64,000 bases of DNA, from NCBI GenBank assembly GCA_021397845.1, contig CM038053.1:149628041-149692040 (forward strand), written 5' to 3'. The first letter of the stretch is position 1. Every line of letters begins with the position of its first letter. This stretch comes from Areca catechu. Its lineage: Eukaryota; Streptophyta; Magnoliopsida; Arecales; Arecaceae. The position numbers and the translations under genes are program-made. The notes below the pieces were generated by a model that made no database searches, was not told where the DNA came from, and saw nothing but the letters and a program-made list of their open reading frames with translations. Below, piece after piece: positions 1 to 12,412 of this stretch.

Positions 1-1677
1 ACACTTCACTGAATGTGACTCTCATACAAGATTCTCTTGCTACTGAAGAGAAATCTTACATTAGAATGTGGACATGAATTATTCCTTTGACTTGAGATCA
101 CTATGACAGCTTGCAAACAACTCACTATGCTTTGGTGCCGGACTACCCAGATTTTTAATCCGGTGATAAAAGGTTGCTGGGTATAGTCAAGTACTTGTGT
201 AGTGGTAGTAGGATCGAGATAGGATTGACCTCTCCAAATGATTTGGATTGAATGCTTTATATGCCTCAATTTAGAAAGACCTTGGCCAGGGCATTTCTTG
301 TAAATTGTTGTAGGGATTCTTTGAGACATATTCAGATGGACTGCTTAGGGTTGGGTAGTTTAACCCTATGCTATCTAGAGTATTAGGAGGTGTAGGGAAT
401 AAGTTCAATGCTATTCCATGTTCGATAGATTCTTGTTGCTCTGTAACCTTCAACCTATCCGGATGCAGGGTGTCATTGCTAGATGACGACTTTAGCTAGT
501 ACTAAAAATGTTCCCATGCTACTGTTTAGTGTTTGAACCTATGGGGTCACACACCGAGGGTTTCTTCTTTTTTTGTTGGTATGCGAACGATTGGAAATCA
601 TTCCGGACTCGTTTGACAAAGTATTGTCAAATTTCTATTCGAGCCGACTCTTCTTGAACGAGTCGACTCGAGTCATTTGACAAGTTGTTGTCAAACTTTT
701 GTTCGAGCCAACTCTCCTTGGACGAGTCGACTTGAGTTGAGCCAACTTGAATGGTCGAGTCGACTCAAATGATGGACTGTTGAAATTTGAAAACCCTTTA
801 TTAAATGTTGTAATTGTTATGGGATTTAATGCTGGAGTTTCGAGTTTTAATTATTACCGTTGCTGAATTCCAAGGGACTTCTAACCTCCCTCTTAATTGT
901 TTTGAGGGTTGCTGCTATTATTTAATTGCTGGGCTACTAAAAGTGAATGGTTAACTTCTCATATCCCATTCCCAAATATCTGGATCAAGTTTTTACTCTA
1001 CCAAAATTCTGGGTTAGAGTTCTTCCTTGGTCATTGAGAGATTGAGAGATTGATCTCAGGGATTATTGAGTTTGGGTGGGATCTCTGAGTGCATACCTTT
1101 CTATTGAAGGTTTGGGATAGAGTGTTAGGAAAGGTTCTCAGGATTCTTTGTTCTAGCACTGATGCAGCAACTTGCACTTCAAGGAGTTGAAGGTGTCCCA
1201 CTCGTCTTCAAGGAGTTGAAGAAGAAGGAGTTCAACCGACAAAGCTTCCATAGAGGCTAGCACCTCAAAGGAAGAAGAAGAAATCGCTCTACACGATGTG
1301 AACCACCCGTAGAGGCGGTACCTGAGTGTTGCTTGCAGATTCGAATTTTTTCTACAGGTTTGTGCCGTCCTTGGGATCACGACTAACACTCGGACTTCTG
1401 GTTTTTCCCAGTGAACGTCATCAAGGTATGCACTTATTTTATGTATGACATAATTATCCATACCGCATCACTGTATAGTTATGTGAATAGTTCCATATTT
1501 TATTCTTTAGTTGAATGATTTCATATTTATATTACTCTAGATGCATCTAAATCCTGATTTAGGGGTCATGTTAATTAGATTAACATCTTGATAAAATAGT
1601 TTTATCGCATTCCGCTGATGCATGCTCTTAGAAAAGTTTTAAAATGCATGTATTGTCCCTAGGAACAGTTCCTTTCA
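1..1677 (+). repeat. Copia1 5' LTR (left-truncated by window)
   Basis: It is collinear with 7913-9616 over its whole length and ends in CA just before the primer-binding site. It lacks about 45 bp that the right LTR has near 8785-8830. It contains a cluster of GAGTCGACTCG-like motifs at about 640-775. The open frames inside it are not conserved between the copies and are not treated as genes. Confidence 0.92.
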
Positions 1678-1678
1678 A

Positions 1679-1690
1679 TGGTATCAGGCC
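1679..1690 (+). other. Copia1 primer-binding site
   Basis: TGGTATCAGGCC starts one base after the LTR and matches the usual initiator-Met tRNA site (TGGTATCAGAGCC) with one base missing. It would prime minus-strand DNA synthesis. Confidence 0.8.
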
Positions 1691-3615
1691 AGGTTTTCTG
1701 TATGCATCTAGTTTAATGTTTCATATGAAATCAATTTGATTTCCTTTATGTAGTACTCAGATTAAGATGGATTCGCCATGGCTGTCCGGTCATATGAGAG
1801 AAGTATGGTTTAAAGACCATCTCTTCCCATTACAAGGGATTCTTCTATGGTGTGTAGGAGTGCCGATGCATCATGATCTTATGAAGAAGAAAGTAAGGAA
1901 TTTTATGGATTAAAATTGTTTTACTCTTTAATTTATAGATCATAATTACATTTAGATAAGATCTAAAAGAAATTTGATTTAAAACCTTGAAAAGTTTATG
2001 TGGAAATGTTTGAAGTTTGGAAAAACAATGTTTTGGAAGAGTTGGCTCTTTTATTAGAGCTGACTAGAAGAGTTGGCTCGTTCAGAAGAGTTGACTGGAA
2101 GAGCTGGCTCATTCAGAAGAGCTGACCAGAAGAGCTGGCTCGGTTCATCAGAGCTAACCCGACCAGAAATCTGTGTTCTAGAAGAGTCGGCTCGAGCAGC
2201 AGAGTTGACTGAAGAGTTGGCTCGAGTAGCAAAACTGATAGAAGAGCCGACCTGACCAGAAATATGTATTTAGGAAGAGCTAACTCGATCTGCAAGAGCT
2301 GTCTCGACCAGAAAATTAAGAAATAGTGATTTTAAGCTTCAAACTTTTATGAAATTGTTTCATTTCACTTTGAAAATATTTCAAATAGTGTGATGCACTT
2401 AATTGAGAATTAAGATGTATATTTTTAAGATTTAGGATATGATTCTAATCTTATTTCATGATTCATAAATCATGGGTTAAATGGGATGGACTACGAATAG
2501 ATCCTTATTTGGGTTAGACCTATGTTTAGATGCAATTGGATTAATTAGAGATAAAACCCTAATCAAAAGTTGAATTATGTTTCATTTCTTTATAGTTTCT
2601 AATAGTTAGAAAGTATGATCCAAACATCTAAAAGGATCTATTGTGGCTCTGTGTTTGATCTAGTTCTTTGAGTCTGATCTGGTTGAGGAAGGTGAACCGA
2701 ATTGGTGTCTAGGCAAGCTGCGTTATGGTATATGGTTTTGAGGGTACCTCTTTCCTGGCTAGCTCCTTTGTAGCTAGTGCCTAAAGAAAGATGGTTAGTG
2801 TCGCAACTCATTCCTTGACCGCGCTTACCTGACTGATACGGCTAACTGGAATGACTCATGAGAAGCTTATTGAATTGGATTAACCCATGTCACCTAAGGT
2901 TAATCAGATTTGTCTGATTTTAGGTGCCCATGGACCAAGATGTTCATGGACTTTCTACAAGTTAGTGGGAGGATTCTTGATCATAGTCCATGTATTCTTC
3001 ATATGTCACATTTTTAAATCCTCTAAAATTATTAGGTCCTTAAAAAGATGAAGTTATAGGGATAACTGAGTCTTAGCCTCCCATTAAGTTGGATGGTAAT
3101 GTGTCCTTTAGTTGGGTGATCATCGACAGTACCAAAGTACAGGTGGTCATCAGGCTATTGGAATTGCCATTCATAATATGATGGCTCAGTGCAACTCTCT
3201 TAATGGTGGTCAGGTGAGCTGGCCAAAGTAGGGCTTGATCATTAATGCTAGAAGCACTGATTCAGTCATGTTAATGGTTGGACCTAACCAGGATCTTCTT
3301 TAACAGGAAGCCCAAAGGCCAATTAAAGTGTTCCTGGGGCAAAATTTTAAAATACTAGAAATTGATTGGAAGAAGCAATTGATTTATTGAACCTACCTTT
3401 AGGTTCACGTGGGTGAGCCGGCCAAAGTCAGGCTCATGTGGCACCTTTAAGATTCTAGTACCCACTAAGGAATTAAGTGTAATTCCTCGGATTAGAGGTA
3501 GAGGCTACTAATCTGAATAAAATATGTGGGAAAACCTTTAGACTAAAGTCCATGTCTTTAGGATTAAAATTGAAATTCATATACTAATTGGCCTTTTAGT
3601 TTTCTTTTTAGAAAA
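1691..3615 (+). other. Copia1 untranslated leader
   Basis: About 1.9 kb between primer-binding site and gag. I see no conserved coding frame. From about 2040 to 2310 it carries a run of degenerate GAAGAGCTGGCTCG-like units; the short open frames there are by-products of this repeat. At about 3215 and 3410 a phrase like GAGCYGGCCAAAGT recurs. Confidence 0.6.
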
Positions 3616-4440
3616 ATGTCTGCTAACTTGTCCCTTCGCTCATTGCTTGACAATGACAAACTTTCTGGCCCAAACTTTGATAATTGGTATCGAAGGCTCA
3701 AGATTGTCTTAGAGCATGAAAGGATCCTGTATGTTGTATCGGATCCGGCACTTGAAGTCCCCGTAGCTAATGCTCCTATATCTATCAGGGACACTTATCA
3801 GAAGTGGGTTTCTGATAGAACTACTGTACGTTGCATTATGCTAGCGGCTATGAATGACGAGTTCAGTCGCAAATTCGAGAAGGCCCAACCGGAGAAAATC
3901 TTACAAAAGTTATGGGAATCCTTCGGCATGCATGACGATGTAGAGCGGTATAGTCTTCCTGTGCCATCTATAATGCCCAAATGCAAGATGGGGCATCAGT
4001 AACTGATCATGTATTGTACATGTCCGAGTTATTTGAACGCCTAGCTAAACTCGGATGTCCCCTGCATGAACAGTTGGGGAATGATGCTATACTGAATTCT
4101 CTGCCCCCTTCTTACCTCAGTTTCCTCGATCACTTCCAGATGCATAGGCCTGTAGTGAACTACCACAGTTTGTTGGGGTTATTACAAAACTATGAGAAGG
4201 ACCACAACTTGGTGTACTTGGTGAGAGGAAACAAGGCAGTGCGTCGTCCCCTGGGAAGGGGAAGAAAAATAAAAAGAAAAAGACCAAAAAGGTGCAGAGT
4301 GTTGGTGGGCCCAGTCAGGCTGGGAAGAAAAGGATGGACCAGAGTCGGGCGGAGTGCTTCTATTGTAAGAAGCAAGGTCTCTGGAAGAGAAATTGTCCTC
4401 TGTATATTGCTTCCCTTAGCCCAAACAGGCCGAAGAAGAA
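3616..4440 (+). pseudogene. Copia1 gag (frameshifted)
   Basis: Copia-type capsid/nucleocapsid protein that would form the particle and bind RNA. The ATG at 3616 follows the leader and opens with SANLSLRSLLDNDKLSGPNF, a typical copia gag start, then NWYRRLKIVL. A frameshift near 3950-3960 moves the gag core (QDGASVTDHVLYMSELFERL) into the next frame, and another near 4230-4245 moves the lysine-rich tail and zinc knuckle. The knuckle at about 4352-4395 reads CFYCKKQGLWKRNC: the expected His of CX2CX4HX4C is Leu, so zinc binding should be lost. Confident as gag, certain it is broken. Confidence 0.9.
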
Positions 4441-5813
4441 GAATCAGCAAGATGTTGCTGTTCAAGGTATTTATATGATAAATCCTTGTACCTATTCTTT
4501 TTGTGATACTACTAATTGGGTACTTGATACTGGGAGTCCTTATCATATTTGCAATAAATTGCAGGGACTTCGAATTAGTAGGAGGTTCGAGGATGGAGAA
4601 AGGTTTTTGAACATTGGAGATGGAAATCGAGTTCCAGTTCTGGCATTAGAAGATTTTTCTCTTATTTTTGAATCTTGTAAAGTCATTTTATATGACTGCC
4701 ATTATTGTCCTACATTTCTTATAGATATTATCTCTGTAGGCTTGTTAGCCAATGAATGTTTTGAACTTTCAATAAAGAGAAATGTTTGTAACATTACTTT
4801 GAATGGTTCAGTTGTAATGAATGGAAATTTGGTAAATGTCATCTATTTGCTATCACAGCCTGTGAGTGTAATGTACACAGCTAACAAACACCCTAGAATG
4901 GATAATATCAGTGATGCTTATCTTTGGCACTGTTAGGCTAGGTCATATAAACAAGAACAAGATAAACAGGTTAAGACAAGGTCTTTTAGAGGTAAATGAT
5001 TTTGAATCATTACCTACCTGTGAATCTTGTTTACTTAGGAAAATGACCAAATCATCTTTTTTTGGAAAAGGTGAAAGAGCCAAAGAAATTCTAAGTCTAG
5101 TACATACAGATGTATTACCTATGAATGTCAGTGCTAGAGGTGGGTATAATTTTTTCATTACTTTTATAGATGACCTATCAAGGTTCGGTTATGTATATCT
5201 TATGAGACATAAGTCTGAGTCGTTTGAAATGTTCAAACAATATCATAATAAAGTTGAAAAGCAAACTATAAAGAGTATAAAGACTCTTCAATCGAATTGA
5301 GGAGGGGAATATCTTTCTAGTGAATTTCTGGCTTATCTTCAAGAGGATGAGATTCTCTCTCAATGGACACCTCCGAGGACACCCCAACTGAATGGTGTGT
5401 CCGAAAGGAGGAATAGGACTTTGTTGGACATGGTCCGGTCCATGATGGGATTTGCTACTCTACCTATCTTTTTCTGGGGTTATGCCTTGGAGTCTGCTTG
5501 TTATCTTCTTAATAGGTCTCCTAGTAAGTCTGTGGACAGGACTCCATATGAGATGTGGTCTAAACAGAAACCGGTACTCTCATACCTTAGGATCTGGGGG
5601 TGTCCAGCGTATGTTAAGCATTTGCAGACTGATAAACTAGGACCTAGGTCTGACCATTGCCTATTTGTTGGGTATCCGAAAGAATTTAAAGGGTATTTCT
5701 TTTACTTGCCTGATGAACAAAAACTGTTTGTCGGTCTTAGGGCTATCTTTTTGGAAAAGGAGTTCTTTAGTGAAAGAACTATAGCCACTAAGATTAAACT
5801 TAGTGAAGTTTAA
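4441..5813 (+). pseudogene. Copia1 protease and integrase (broken)
   Basis: The protease centre is visible as NWVLDTGSPYHICN near 4515-4555. The pre-integrase zinc region follows (HINKNKINRL with CESCLLRKM) from about 4945. The integrase core has the first catalytic Asp in LVHTDV (about 5100) and the final Glu in NGVSERRNRT (about 5400). Between them TGA at 5298-5300 interrupts the frame, and the preceding codon, where the second catalytic Asp is expected, is AAT (Asn). The integrase tail with FVGYPKEFKGY reads to 5810. A frame change lies near 4915-4935. Integrase would be catalytically dead even with the stop read through. Confidence 0.9.
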
Positions 5814-5858
5814 CAGGTAGAAGAACCGACACATTTAGGAGACATCTTAAAACTGGAT

Positions 5859-7566
5859 TTGACTAATTCAAATCTGGAGCCCATTGAGCACCCATTAAGG
5901 AGATATGGTAGAGTACCATGTCAACCGGACAGATACTATGATTTCTTGGTCCAGGATAGAGATCCCATTGAACTTGATAAAAATAATGAGGATCTGATCA
6001 CCTATATGGATGCTCTACAAAGGTTTAACTCTGATAAGTGGCTAGAAGCCATGAAATCTGAAATGGAATCCATGGAGATCAATAATGTGTGGACATTAGT
6101 TGATCCACCTGAAGGGATAAAACCCATTGGGTGTAGATGGATTTTCAAAAGGAAACGGGGCACAGACGAGAAGGTAAAGACCTACAAAGCCTGTCTGGTT
6201 TCCAAGGGATATCGTCAGTGTTATGGTATTGACTATGATGAGACGTTCTCCCCTGTGGCAATGCTCAAATCCATTCAGATTATGTTTGCTTTAGCTGCAT
6301 ACTTCGACTATGAAATCTGGCAAATGGATATTTGAACAGCTTTCCTAAATGGTGAGCTGGAAGAGGAGGTGTATATGATACAACCTGAAGGGTTCACATC
6401 CATTGATGAGTCAAAGGTTTGCAAACTTCAGAGGTCCATCTATGGATTGAAGCAGGTATCTCGGAGTTGGAACATATGATTTGATAAGTGTATCAAGTTG
6501 TATGGCTTCGTTAAGAATGGAGAAGAACCTTGTATTTATAAGTGAACTAATGGTTCTGTTGTTGTATTCCTTGTATTGTATGTGGATGATATTCTCCTAA
6601 TCGAGAATGACATTCCAGCATTTCAGGAAATAAAGGTCTAGCTTTCATCCCAATTCTCTATGAAAGACTTGGGCGAAGCCTCGTTCATAATGGGTATGAA
6701 GATCTATAGAGATAGATTTAAGAGGCTTCTAGGATTGTCCCAGTCAACGTACATTGATACCGTACTGAAACGGTTCAGCATGGAAAATTTCAAAAAAGGC
6801 TATCTTTTTGATAGGCCATGGAATTACTCTCTCCAAAAAGGATTGTGCTTCAACTCCTGAGGAAAGAGAGTGTATGAGTCGAGTCCCATATGCTTCGGTA
6901 GTGGGATCTATTATATATGCAATGACATGTACTAGACCAGATGTGGCATACTCACTAGGAGTAGTGAGTAGATACCAGTCTGACCCAGGTGAAGCACATT
7001 GAAAGGTGGTAAAAACCATTCTGAAGTATTTAAGAAATACTAAAGACCAATGGCTTATCTATGGAGATCCTGACCTAAAGCTTGTCGGTTATACTGATTC
7101 AAGTTTTCGGCCAGATAGAGATGATAGTAAAAGTGTGTCGGGCTTTATATTTACCCTCAATGGAGGAGCCATTTGCTGGAAAAGTTCCAAGCAACATACT
7201 GTGGCAGACTTGATTTGCGAAGCAGAATACATTGCAGCACCTTATGTAGCGAAGGAAGCTGTGTGGCTACGGAAGTTCCTAGGTGAGCTAGGAGTGGCAC
7301 CCTCCCTGGATGGCCCTGTTCTAGTATTTTATGACAGCACTGGAGCCATTGCTCAAGCCAAAGAGCCAAAGCCTCATCAGCACACCAAGCACATTCTGCG
7401 CCGCTTCCATCTCGTGCGAGAGATTGTGGCACGAGGGGACATCGACCTTCAGAAGATTGATAGAAAAGAAAATTTGGCCAACCCCTTCAATAAAGCAGTC
7501 GAAATTCAAGAGTTTAAAGATTGTAATTGGAAAATGGGAATGCGATTCTATTCTGATTGGTTTTAG
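5859..7566 (+). pseudogene. Copia1 reverse transcriptase and RNase H (broken)
   Basis: Reverse transcriptase begins around WLEAMKSEMESMEINNVWTL and keeps the active-site YVDD at 6579-6590. In-frame stops lie at 6333 (TGA), 6477 (TGA), 6543 (TGA) and 6639 (TAG). An extra base in a T run near 6805-6809 shifts the frame, and a further TGA sits at 7002-7004. RNase H follows from 7006 with YTDSSFRPD, CEAEYIA and FYDSTGAIAQAKEP, ending at 7566 just before the polypurine tract. The YVDD is intact, but the gene cannot yield a full protein. Confidence 0.92.
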
Positions 7567-7569
7567 TCC

Positions 7570-7579
7570 AAGTGGGAGT
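7570..7579 (+). other. Copia1 polypurine tract
   Basis: AAGTGGGAGT directly before the 3' LTR start (TGTTAGGAATTG at 7580). It is the expected primer site for plus-strand DNA. Confidence 0.75.
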
Positions 7580-9616
7580 TGTTAGGAATTGTGTCCCAAA
7601 GCCAATCGTCTAAGCTGTAGATGGTTGTGATATTTATATATAAATTTTGATATAAATAAAAGTTATCTTTTGGCTATTCATCACAGGTTCATTTTCCTTA
7701 ATTTAAACTCTTTTGTGATGATGTCCTTTGAGCTACCTTGTATGTGATGTAGAGAGGATGCAACATGTAGTTCATAAATTAGTTCGCGACCAAAGGATAT
7801 GCTATTTCGGGATGATGGTGTATCAAGAGTAGGTCGTTGGTGTCATATCTGTTGGTTGTCCTCTTAACCAAGTAGCATGGAGATGCTGGTATGACATCGG
7901 GTGTTGTGTTTGACACTTCACTGAATGTGACTCTCATGCCAGATTCTCTTGCTACTGAAGAGGAATCTTGCATTAGAATGTGGACATGAATTATTTCTTT
8001 GACTTAAGATCACTATGGCAACTTGCAAGCAACTCAATATGCCTTGGTGCCGGACTACCCGGATTTTTAATCTGGTGATGGAAGGTTGCTGGGTATAGTC
8101 AATACTTGTGTAGCGGTAGTAGGATCGAGATAGGATTGACCTCTCCAAATGATTTGGATTGAATGCTTTATATGCCTCATTTAGAAAGTCCTTGGCTAGG
8201 CATTCCTTATAAAGTGTTGCAGGGATTCTTTGAGATATATTCAGATGGACTGCTTAGGGTTGGGTAGTTTAACCCTATGCTATCCGGAGCATTAGGAGGT
8301 GCAGGGAATAAGTTCAATGCTATTCCATGTTCGATAGGTTCTTGTTGCTCTGCAACCTTCAACCTATCCGGACGCCGGGTGTTATTATAAATGGTGACTT
8401 TGGCTAGTACTGAAAATGTTCCTGTGCTACCGTTTAGTATTTGAAGCTATGGGGTCGCACACCGAGGGTTTCTTCTTGCTTTGTTGGTATGTGAATGATT
8501 GGAAATCGTTCCGGACTCGTTTGACATAGTATTGTCAAATTTCTGTTCGAGTCGAGTCGACTCGAGTCATTTGACAAACTGTTGTCAAACTTTTGTTCGA
8601 GCCGACTCTCTTTGGACGAGTCAACTCGAGCCAAGTCAACTCGAATGGTCGAGTCAACTTGAATGACGGACTGCTAAAATTCGAAAACCTTTCATTAAAT
8701 GTTGTAATTGTTATGGGATTTAATGCTGGAGTTTCGAGTTTTAATTATTGCTATTGCTGAATTCCAAGGAACTTCTAACCTTCCTGGAATTTCTAGAGAC
8801 CCCATAACTCCCCAATAATCTCTCATTAATCCCTCTTAATTGTTTTGAGGGCTACTTCTATTATTTAATGGCTGGGCTACTGAAAGTGAATGGTTAACTT
8901 CTCATATCCCATTCCCAAATATCTAGATCAAGTTTTTACTCTACCAAAATTTTGGGTTAGAGTTCTTCCTTGGTCATTGAGAGATTGAGAGATTTGATCT
9001 TAGGGATTATTGAGTTTGGGTGGGATCTCTGAGTGCATACCTTTTATTGAAGGTTAAGGATAGAGTGTTAGGAAAGGTTCTCAGGATTCATTATTCCAGC
9101 ACTGCTGCAGCAACTTGCACTTCAAGGAGTTGAAGGAGTCCCACTCATCTTCAAGGAGTTGAAGAAGGAGTTCAACCGACAAAGCTTCCGTTGAAGCTAA
9201 CACCTCAAAGGAAGAAGAAGAAATCACGTTACACGATGTGAACCACCCGTAGAGGCGGTACCCGAGTGCTGCTTGCATATTCGAATTTTTTCTACAGGTT
9301 TGTGCCATTCCTGGGATCGTAACTAACACTCGGACTTCTAGTTTTTCCCGATGAACGTCACCAAGGTTTGTACTTATTTTATGTATGACATAATTGTCCA
9401 TACCGCATCATTGTATAGTTATGTGAATAGTTCCATATTTTATACTTTGGTTACATGATTTCATATTTATATTACTCTAGATGCATCTAAATCCTGATTT
9501 GGGGTTATGTTAATTAGATTAACATCTTGATAAAATAGTTTTATCGCATTCTGCTAATGCATGCTCTTAGAAAAGTTCTAAAATGCATGCATCGCCCCAA
9601 GGAACGGTTCCTTTCA
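7580..9616 (+). repeat. Copia1 3' LTR
   Basis: 2037-bp LTR from TGTTAGG to TTTCA, collinear with 1-1677. It contains the same GAGTCGACTCG-like cluster (about 8545-8665). The two LTRs differ by many substitutions and several indels, so the insertion is old. Confidence 0.92.
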
Positions 9617-9849
9617 GAGGTCACCTCTTTGAATCCAATTAATGATCTCTTCCCTGAACTTACTGACCCGTTCTTCATTAAAGTGGACTTTTTGCTACCT
9701 GTAGATCCATGTCCATACTTTAAGGTCACTCGCATGAATCCAGACCCAGTTGTCAAACCCACCTCATATTTCCTGCCCTTTCTTAAGGCTTCCAATATTT
9801 TTAGAACCACCCAGTTGCACTTTGTTGAGGTTAGCATGTTTCATTAATG
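9617..9849. other. Unassigned segment between Copia1 and CV1
   Basis: About 230 bp after the Copia1 LTR. Both strands are largely open here (for example LNPINDLFPELTDPF on +; CNWVVLKILEALRKGRKYEV on minus). I recognise neither product. It could be a coding scrap of another repeat or the target of Copia1. Confidence 0.35.
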
Positions 9850-10568
9850 CTTTGAGCCAATTTGCTACCTACTTTTGGAAGACCTTATGGCACTTATTAG
9901 GAGTCCATGTCAAATTTTTATCTGCATATCCATCAACTAGGGATCAAGCCCAAACCTGTAGTTGTAGACCTAATAAATTTCGTTCGATAGGAATGCATAG
10001 TTGAGTCCATTAGATGTTGGTAAGAGTCATATGCACAGCATATTAAGGAATTGCATAAAGAGATAAATAAAAAAATTAATGAAAGCAATGAATCTTATGA
10101 GCATATAAATGTTTCAAAGAATTTAATGAGGGTGACTTTGTCCTGATCAAGCTTTGTCCTGAACGATTCCCACCAGGAACCATGAAAAAATTACATGCCC
10201 GTAGTGTGGGACTATATAAGATCATAAACAAAATTTGGTCTAATGCCTATGTGTTAGAATTACCACCAGAATTAGGTATTAGTCTATCCTTCAATGTATC
10301 AGATCTTGTTGAGTATAAGGAGCCAATAATGATACTTAGTGAGCCATTTGGACCTGATTCCATCTTTGATAGTGACCCTATCCCTGAGTGTCCACTAGCC
10401 AAATTACCAAAATGGAGAGATAAGATTAAGCAAATTTTGGATGACAAAACTATTACTACTAGGAGTAAAGATTATCAATGTTATCTGGTTCGATGGCAAG
10501 GTAGACCGAAATCTGATGATTCATGGATCACTCGAGAGATCTACAAAGAATTAGCCCAGATTTGCTAG
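9850..10568 (+). pseudogene. CV1 pol 3' end: integrase tail and chromodomain
   Basis: Decayed 3' end of a chromovirus pol, closely related to CV2 pol (47898-51440). FATYFWKTLWHLLGVHVKF at about 9858-9920 matches the integrase core of CV2. A middle stretch is deleted, then QHIKELHKEI resumes at about 10037. From about 10125 come the integrase GPY/F region (MKKLHARSVG, NAYVLELPPELGI) and a chromodomain (ILDDKTITTRSKDYQCYLVRW, SDDSWI). The chromodomain normally guides integration to particular chromatin. Frameshifts near 10115 and 10545 break it. Confidence 0.88.
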
Positions 10569-10621
10569 AACATTACCATAGCAGAGTCAACCCATAGTCG
10601 ACAGGGTCGAGTTCCTCCCAT

Positions 10622-10632
10622 CCTGGGAGAAT
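10622..10632 (+). other. CV1 polypurine tract
   Basis: CCTGGGAGAAT immediately before LTR start TGGTG; CV2 has CTTGGGAGAAT at the same place on its own strand. Confidence 0.7.
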
Positions 10633-12353
10633 TGGTGAGGACACCAAAGCTAGGAAGAGATGTCAGAACCCTTCGAGCTCATTGTAGATCACCAATGAAT
10701 AGTTGTTCTATTTTAATTTTAGCTTGAGTCCCGTGAATAAATTAGTTTGCTTGAATTTGCAAATTAGTCAAGTTAGGTTTGCTTGAAGTTGAGTTTTAAA
10801 ATTGAATGAGTCAATGGGGTTCAAGCTCAATTGTTAGCCAAGGCCAAGCCTAGTTGTTGAAGCCATGTCACTATGCCATCATGCCACATCACCTTGGTGG
10901 ATCAATTCCATGTCAAAAGAAGGTTGTCCAAGATTTTCACCAGACATTGGGACATCGAGACATCAGGACAATGTTTGGGATTCAAGTTTATCCAAGGAAG
11001 GTGCCAACAATTCTTTTCTCATCACCCATTTTAAATCCAAGGAGGATGCCATTTAAGAAGAGTAAAATGGAAGGATTTTTCCTCCCATTTAGTGCCATCT
11101 ATCATGAATTGTCGCCCACTCCAAATGGTCGGCCAACTCAATGAATTATTCAAATTTAAATGGAAGTTCATCCAAGAAGAATCTAAGATTAAATGGAGGT
11201 CCATCCAAATTTCAACGGAGTCCTAATTCCTATGGACTCCATTCATCATTCAAAGATGTTTTATGTAAATCCAAGGATGTAAATGAGGATTATCTTGCCT
11301 ACCTTCAAATTTGAAAAACAAGAAAAGTTCATGCCAAGAGGAGAAGAGGATTAACGCTAATTATGGAAGTGAGATGAGATGCCATCTCATTTTTGTCACC
11401 ATATTCTTTTTAACACTATGGAATGCCTCATTCATTGCCCAAGTCATGGAGAAGTCTAAGAGCAAAGGAGTCTGCCCAATTTAAATTACAAAGAGTCTTC
11501 ATCAAGGTTAAGAAGGAAATTAGAGTCCATTGTCATCTTAATTATTTTTGTATTCAAAAGAATATTTTCTTATCTTGCTACCATGAGTTTATTCTTATCA
11601 AGCTACTATGTAAGGGGTCTATAAATACCATCCCATTCCCCTTTTGTAATCCAACTTATGATTGATTAATGAAACTCTGTCAGTTTTTTCTTCAATTGCT
11701 GGATAAGTATTGAGAGTGAATTTGCTGGTTAAGTAATTGTAGTATGTGAGTGCTCTGCTGGTTATGCTTTGCATTAGTGTGTGTGGAGTACTGAAGCCTT
11801 AGTTATCTCCCGAGTCTAAGATCTAAGAAGAAAGGTGCCACCATCTTTAACATCCAGTCCATATCCAATCCAAGCCGACATCATTCTTTCTCTCTCTCTT
11901 TTCATATTTCCACTTCATTTCCACCATTCTAATCAAAGTTCTCTTGCAGGATCTCTAGTGTTCTTGATCGGAAGAGGAGGTTTCCCTTGCCATCCAACCA
12001 TCAACGAGAAGATCTGCTCCGAAGAAACTGAAGTTTGCAATCCTACCGTGAGATCTTGAGAGTTGAATCCAAATCTATTGAAATGGAGGAGGGAAAAGTG
12101 TTATTGGTAAGTAACCATCCGAATCTCATTAGATATGGTTGATTGAAGTCAGAACATCCTAGTTTCGGTGGTTTCTCAATCATCAGATCCAGGATTCTTT
12201 ATGTGATTGCATGCTGATTATATTATGGATAGCTAGTAGAGACTTAGTCTAATTTCTTAAATTAATTTGATAGCTTATTTGAGTTTGCTACCATTGCTCA
12301 TCAAAATTAAATTCTTAATTATTAAAAGTAGTCTTTGCATCTATCCCGCATCA
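10633..12353 (+). repeat. CV1 LTR
   Basis: Starts TGGTGAGGACACC after the polypurine tract and ends CCCGCATCA, agreeing with CV2 LTR ends (TGGTGCGGGC and CTGCATCA). A likely TATA box, CTATAAATA, lies at 11619-11627. No convincing gene is seen inside. Confidence 0.8.
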
Positions 12354-12357
12354 ACTT

Positions 12358-12412
12358 TGGTATCAGAGCTGGAATCCCGCATCAGTTTTGGTTATCAGAG
12401 CTGGTGTCCCAC
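12358..12412 (+). other. CV1 primer-binding site, duplicated
   Basis: After LTR end CA at 12353 there is a 4-base gap and then TGGTATCAGAGC (12358-12369), the same spacing as in CV2. The LTR end plus site repeats 31 bp later (GCATCA, gap, TGGTTATCAGAGC from 12389), and a third degenerate LTR end (CCCACATCA) precedes the next element. Confidence 0.7.

Larger units (their letters stand above)
1..9616 (+). mobile_element. Copia1: decayed Ty1/copia LTR retrotransposon
   Basis: Order on the + strand is LTR, primer-binding site, leader, gag, protease, integrase, reverse transcriptase, RNase H, polypurine tract, LTR. Integrase before reverse transcriptase defines Ty1/copia. Base 1 aligns with base 7913 in the right LTR, so about 333 bp of the left LTR lie outside the window. 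The reading frame is broken by at least three frameshifts and several in-frame stops, so the element cannot make its own proteins. The lineage may be Tork/Angela-like, judged from gag style and LTR length; that placement is tentative. Confidence 0.93.

Noticed and set aside
2073..2295. Open frames in the Copia1 leader
   Set aside because: They arise from the GAGCTGGCTCG-like repeats on both strands; no start context or homology.
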